From PNNG01 sp046291695 (GTDB taxonomy: Bacteria; Bacteroidota; Bacteroidia; UBA7662), in assembly GCA_046291695.1 (NCBI GenBank), contig JBKBSO010000016.1, positions 13,561 through 77,560 of the forward strand: a stretch of 64,000 nt of DNA, given 5' to 3'. Position numbers and translations under genes: made by a program. Under the pieces are notes generated by a model, which worked only from the letters and a program-made list of their open reading frames with translations, made no database searches and had not been told where the DNA came from. Of this stretch, positions 61,917 through 64,000 are shown piece after piece. Each line of letters opens with the position of its first letter. Positions within the stretch are counted from its first letter, which is position 1.

Positions 61917-62674
61917 TTTTGAAGCGTTAGTACAAATATAGCCCGTTCGTTATGCTTTTCAAACAATCAAATCATCAGATAAATAGGTCACTACTAATTC
62001 CATGGGATTAGGATAACCATGCAGAACCCCCGTCCCCTCTCCGGCCTTATCTCTTTAGCGTCGGATCTTAGCGTCAGGCCTTTAGCGCCTGACCCTCTCG
62101 AAGATGCTGACCGATAGCGTTAGTATTATCCTTCTCCAGCCTCCCCCTCTTTTCCCTCTCCAGAGGAGAGGGACGATCAAGATTTGGAACGCATCAAGTC
62201 TTTAAAATCCTCAATAATTTCTACTCCGCACGGTGTGGTTTATTACCGCTGCGCGGGAGAAGGACGATCATCCGCGTTACGCGTTGGTTTTTGGGTACAT
62301 CAGAAGCTCGTTCCGCGAGGACCTCACCTCCTTAGCGTCCGACCGGTAGCGTTGGACCTGTTATCTCTCTCGCCTCATCCTCTTATCCTTCTCCAGAGGA
62401 GAAGGACGATCATCTGCGTTACGTGTTGGTTTTTGGATACATCAGATGCTCGTTCCGCGAGGACCTCATCCTCTTATCCTTCTCCAGAGAAGAAGGACGC
62501 TCGCTTTTTGGTACGCCTGAAGTATTTATAAAATCAAAGTTTCTATTCCGCTAGATGCTGGTTTTTACCGCTGAGCGGGAGAGGAGAGCCAACTTTTCTC
62601 CTGTTTTTGCTTCTTTGGTCATGCATGATTTTTTTTCTCTGAAAATCTTTGCAGCGTTCCGGGTCATGATGGCA
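61917..62674. repeat. Repeat region with CTTCTCCAGAGGAGAAGG-type units
   Basis: Hairpin units (CCCTCTCCAGAGGAGAGGG, CTTCTCCAGAGGAGAAGG and a decayed form) occur at about 62154, 62391 and 62476. The phrase GCGTTGGTTTTTGG(G/A)TACATCAGA and GCTCGTTCCGCGAGGACCTCA is repeated twice between them (about 62281-62324 and 62423-62468). The end phrase CCGCTG(C/A)GCGGGAGA recurs. A frame at 62184-62531 only translates repeats. No gene is supported. Confidence 0.7.
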
Positions 62675-63160
62675 TTAGCGACCGTAATCATCCTCTAACC
62701 TCACGATATCATCCTCGTCGGAGGGGTGGAGCGGGTCGGTGTGTTGCCAGATTTCGGCGACAACGGCCCATTGGGTAAGACCGATGAGGCGGTGACGCTC
62801 GCCGCAAGAAAGGGTAATCTGGTCGCCTTCGTTGAGGACCGTGGTTTCGCCGGCTTCGTCGGTGGCAGAACGCATTACAGCTACCTGCCCTTCAACCACC
62901 CGCCAAATTTCGGCACGGCGGTGGTGGTACTGCCAGCTGAGGCGCTGCCCGGGCTTGATCAATAAAATTTTGGGGCTCAGCTTGCCGGCTATTCGTAAAC
63001 TATCGGCGGTAACATCGATGAAAAACCGTTGGGCAAAAGCATCGGCCTGGTTTTCGTCAATCACGAAAAAACCTCCCCAAGGGCGGGTAAAATCATGGCT
63101 TACCTCTTTGAAGCCTTGCTGATTAAATTCAGCTCTCGTCTTATCAAAAATTGATTCCAT
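62675..63160 (-). CDS. Cupin, mannose-6-phosphate isomerase type II-like
   Basis: 161 residues. The C-terminal half is a single cupin barrel: SPKILLIKPGQRLSWQYHHRRAEIWRVVEGQVAV, then LNEGDQITLSCGERHRLIG, with metal-binding His-His-Glu and a later His. This matches the isomerase domain of type II phosphomannose isomerase/GDP-mannose pyrophosphorylase, standing alone. With a GDP-fucose-synthase-like gene upstream it may supply mannose-derived nucleotide sugars for the capsule. It follows the aldose epimerase gene directly. Its last codons are duplicated at 61320. Confidence 0.85.
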   Translation of the reverse strand: MESIFDKTRAEFNQQGFKEVSHDFTRPWGGFFVIDENQADAFAQRFFIDVTADSLRIAGKLSPKILLIKPGQRLSWQYHHRRAEIWRVVEGQVAVMRSATDEAGETTVLNEGDQITLSCGERHRLIGLTQWAVVAEIWQHTDPLHPSDEDDIVRLEDDYGR

Positions 63161-63913
63161 CTATTTTCTTATTTCAAATCTACCAGTAAACAATTCTCCA
63201 GGCAGGAGCATCAGTGGCTCATAAACTATTGGTTCAATACAAATAAAGCGATTCCAGTCGGAATCAGGCAAGTCGGAAATGTTTTTTGCCCCAAGCCTAC
63301 CCGGATTCCAAATCATCCAATGTGTGAAGCCTGTAGTGCTTAAAACCGTTTTCGGCAACTGGTTTTCCATCAGTGTTATGTCACCATCTCCTGAAAAACA
63401 ACACTCATAGCTGCTTTCGTCAAATGATAGCCATTCGTTTTCAAATACTTTTTCTTCAGGACGATAGAGATTGTCACAAACCCTTCCGTTTAATCCAGCT
63501 ATCTGCACCTGCTGCAAATCATCTACTAAAAAATAGGGGTGCAAACCGCCCGTAAAAAAAAATGCTTCTTCCCCATCATTTCGTATGCTGAAGTCAATCC
63601 TTAAGTCTTGACCTTGGAGCGTATATGCTACTTCCAAACTAGCTATATGAGGCCAATTAGGCCAGCTCGATGTTGTTGTACGTAGTGAATACCGTAGTCT
63701 ATTGGTCTCTTCGCATACACATTCCCAAGCCTGGTTACGGGCAAAACCGTGTTTTGGCAAGTTTCCTCGTAAAGCAAACTGCGGAAAACAAAGGGGAACT
63801 CCTGCTCTTGCAGTTTGGCCAGGTTTCGAAATAGGACTTTCGTAAAATATAGCCTCAGTTCCCCAGTTGGCTTGGAGCAATTGGCCTCCGATGGCTTGGT
63901 GCTTTAACGTCAA
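63161..63913 (-). CDS. Aldose 1-epimerase / hexose-6-phosphate mutarotase-like
   Basis: 250 residues. The start is a TTG that overlaps the stop of the upstream gene (TTGA); an in-frame stop nine nt upstream leaves no alternative. Mutarotase features are GVPLCFPQF, KHGFARNQAWE (His), FTGGLHPYFLVDD (catalytic His) and a late ICIEPIV (catalytic Glu). It interconverts alpha and beta forms of a hexose or hexose phosphate. It stands between the fcl-like gene and the cupin, in a sugar-supply part of the locus. Confidence 0.87.
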   Translation of the reverse strand: MTLKHQAIGGQLLQANWGTEAIFYESPISKPGQTARAGVPLCFPQFALRGNLPKHGFARNQAWECVCEETNRLRYSLRTTTSSWPNWPHIASLEVAYTLQGQDLRIDFSIRNDGEEAFFFTGGLHPYFLVDDLQQVQIAGLNGRVCDNLYRPEEKVFENEWLSFDESSYECCFSGDGDITLMENQLPKTVLSTTGFTHWMIWNPGRLGAKNISDLPDSDWNRFICIEPIVYEPLMLLPGELFTGRFEIRK

Positions 63914-64000
63914 AGGTATCGCTCTTTAAAATCGGCATAGGCCAGGGCAATGCCTTGTTTGAGGTCGATGTTGGGCTGATAACCTAAGCCCATCAGCTTG
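63910..64000 (-). CDS. GDP-L-fucose synthase-like epimerase, C-terminal end only
   Basis: The minus strand reads KLMGLGYQPNIDLKQGIALA then YADFKERYL and a stop, open to the right edge. LGY(W)xPxxxLxxGIxxxYxDF is the C-terminal signature of GDP-L-fucose synthase and related NAD-dependent sugar epimerases. Only 29 codons are visible, so the exact enzyme is uncertain. Its stop overlaps the start of the aldose epimerase. Confidence 0.65.
   Translation of the reverse strand, partial: KLMGLGYQPNIDLKQGIALAYADFKERYL

Noticed and set aside
62184..62531. 115-residue plus-strand frame
   Set aside because: It translates two copies of the same repeat phrase and has no independent support.
60421..62674. 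Insertion sequence in the repeat island
   Set aside because: No transposase frame or terminal inverted repeats were found; the region is explained by short repeats and the broken toxin-antitoxin pair.

Overview
The window comes from a member of the Bacteroidota. Three lines of evidence support this. Large secreted proteins end in type IX secretion (T9SS) sorting domains. Promoters carry the phylum's -7 element TAnnTTTG, often with a TTG about 17-20 nt upstream. The gene sets are typical of the phylum: an E-DUF2764-A-B-D-I-K V-type ATPase operon, an ExbB-(small membrane protein)-ExbD-ExbD cluster, a TonB-dependent receptor with an N-terminal carboxypeptidase-like domain, and SLBB capsule export proteins. 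A finer placement is not supported from sequence alone.

Layout. 1-15149 holds three giant secreted parallel-beta-helix proteins; the first runs off the left edge on the minus strand and has no stop in the window. 15227-17826 holds two glycosyltransferases (GT90/CAP10 and GT4-like) around a DUF1801 protein. 17949-25236 is a seven-gene V-type ATPase operon whose rotor-ring subunit keeps the residues of the sodium site. 25458-27809 is a TonB-dependent receptor behind a palindrome that looks like a metal-repressor operator. 27812-31061 holds a polyprenyl diphosphate synthase and the ExbB/ExbD energiser. A tRNA-Ser(GGA) lies at 31139-31225. 31295-35563 holds asparaginase, TatD nuclease, polysaccharide deacetylase, an NlpC/P60 hydrolase and a TIGR01777 epimerase. 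35870-39812 is sucA-sucB with a strong terminator. 40456-46545 is mostly housekeeping: an outer-membrane protein pair, obg, adk, kdsB with an unknown partner, a LiaF-like protein and an acetyltransferase.

47706-64000 is a capsule/exopolysaccharide locus, all on the minus strand. In transcription order it runs: GDP-fucose-synthase-like end (partial), aldose epimerase, cupin, [repeat island], Wzx flippase, [repeat element], methyltransferase, GT2, unknown GT-like protein, Wzz, Wzy, GT2, Wzi, initiating sugar transferase, Wza-like exporter. Together these supply nucleotide sugars, assemble a lipid-linked repeat unit, flip, polymerise and export it, and attach it at the outer membrane. Several genes inside the locus have their own promoters, two of which overlap inverted repeats.

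The least ordinary content is non-coding. Two copies of a composite element (39880-40412 and 58201-59090) each consist of a tandem array of about 70/77-bp units, a conserved 20-bp centre, a second tandem array of about 76/83-bp units in the opposite orientation, and a conserved tail of about 60 bp. The copies differ in unit number. A 2.2-kb repeat island at 60421-62674 contains a toxin-antitoxin pair in which both genes are broken, and a duplicated 3' end of the neighbouring cupin gene.
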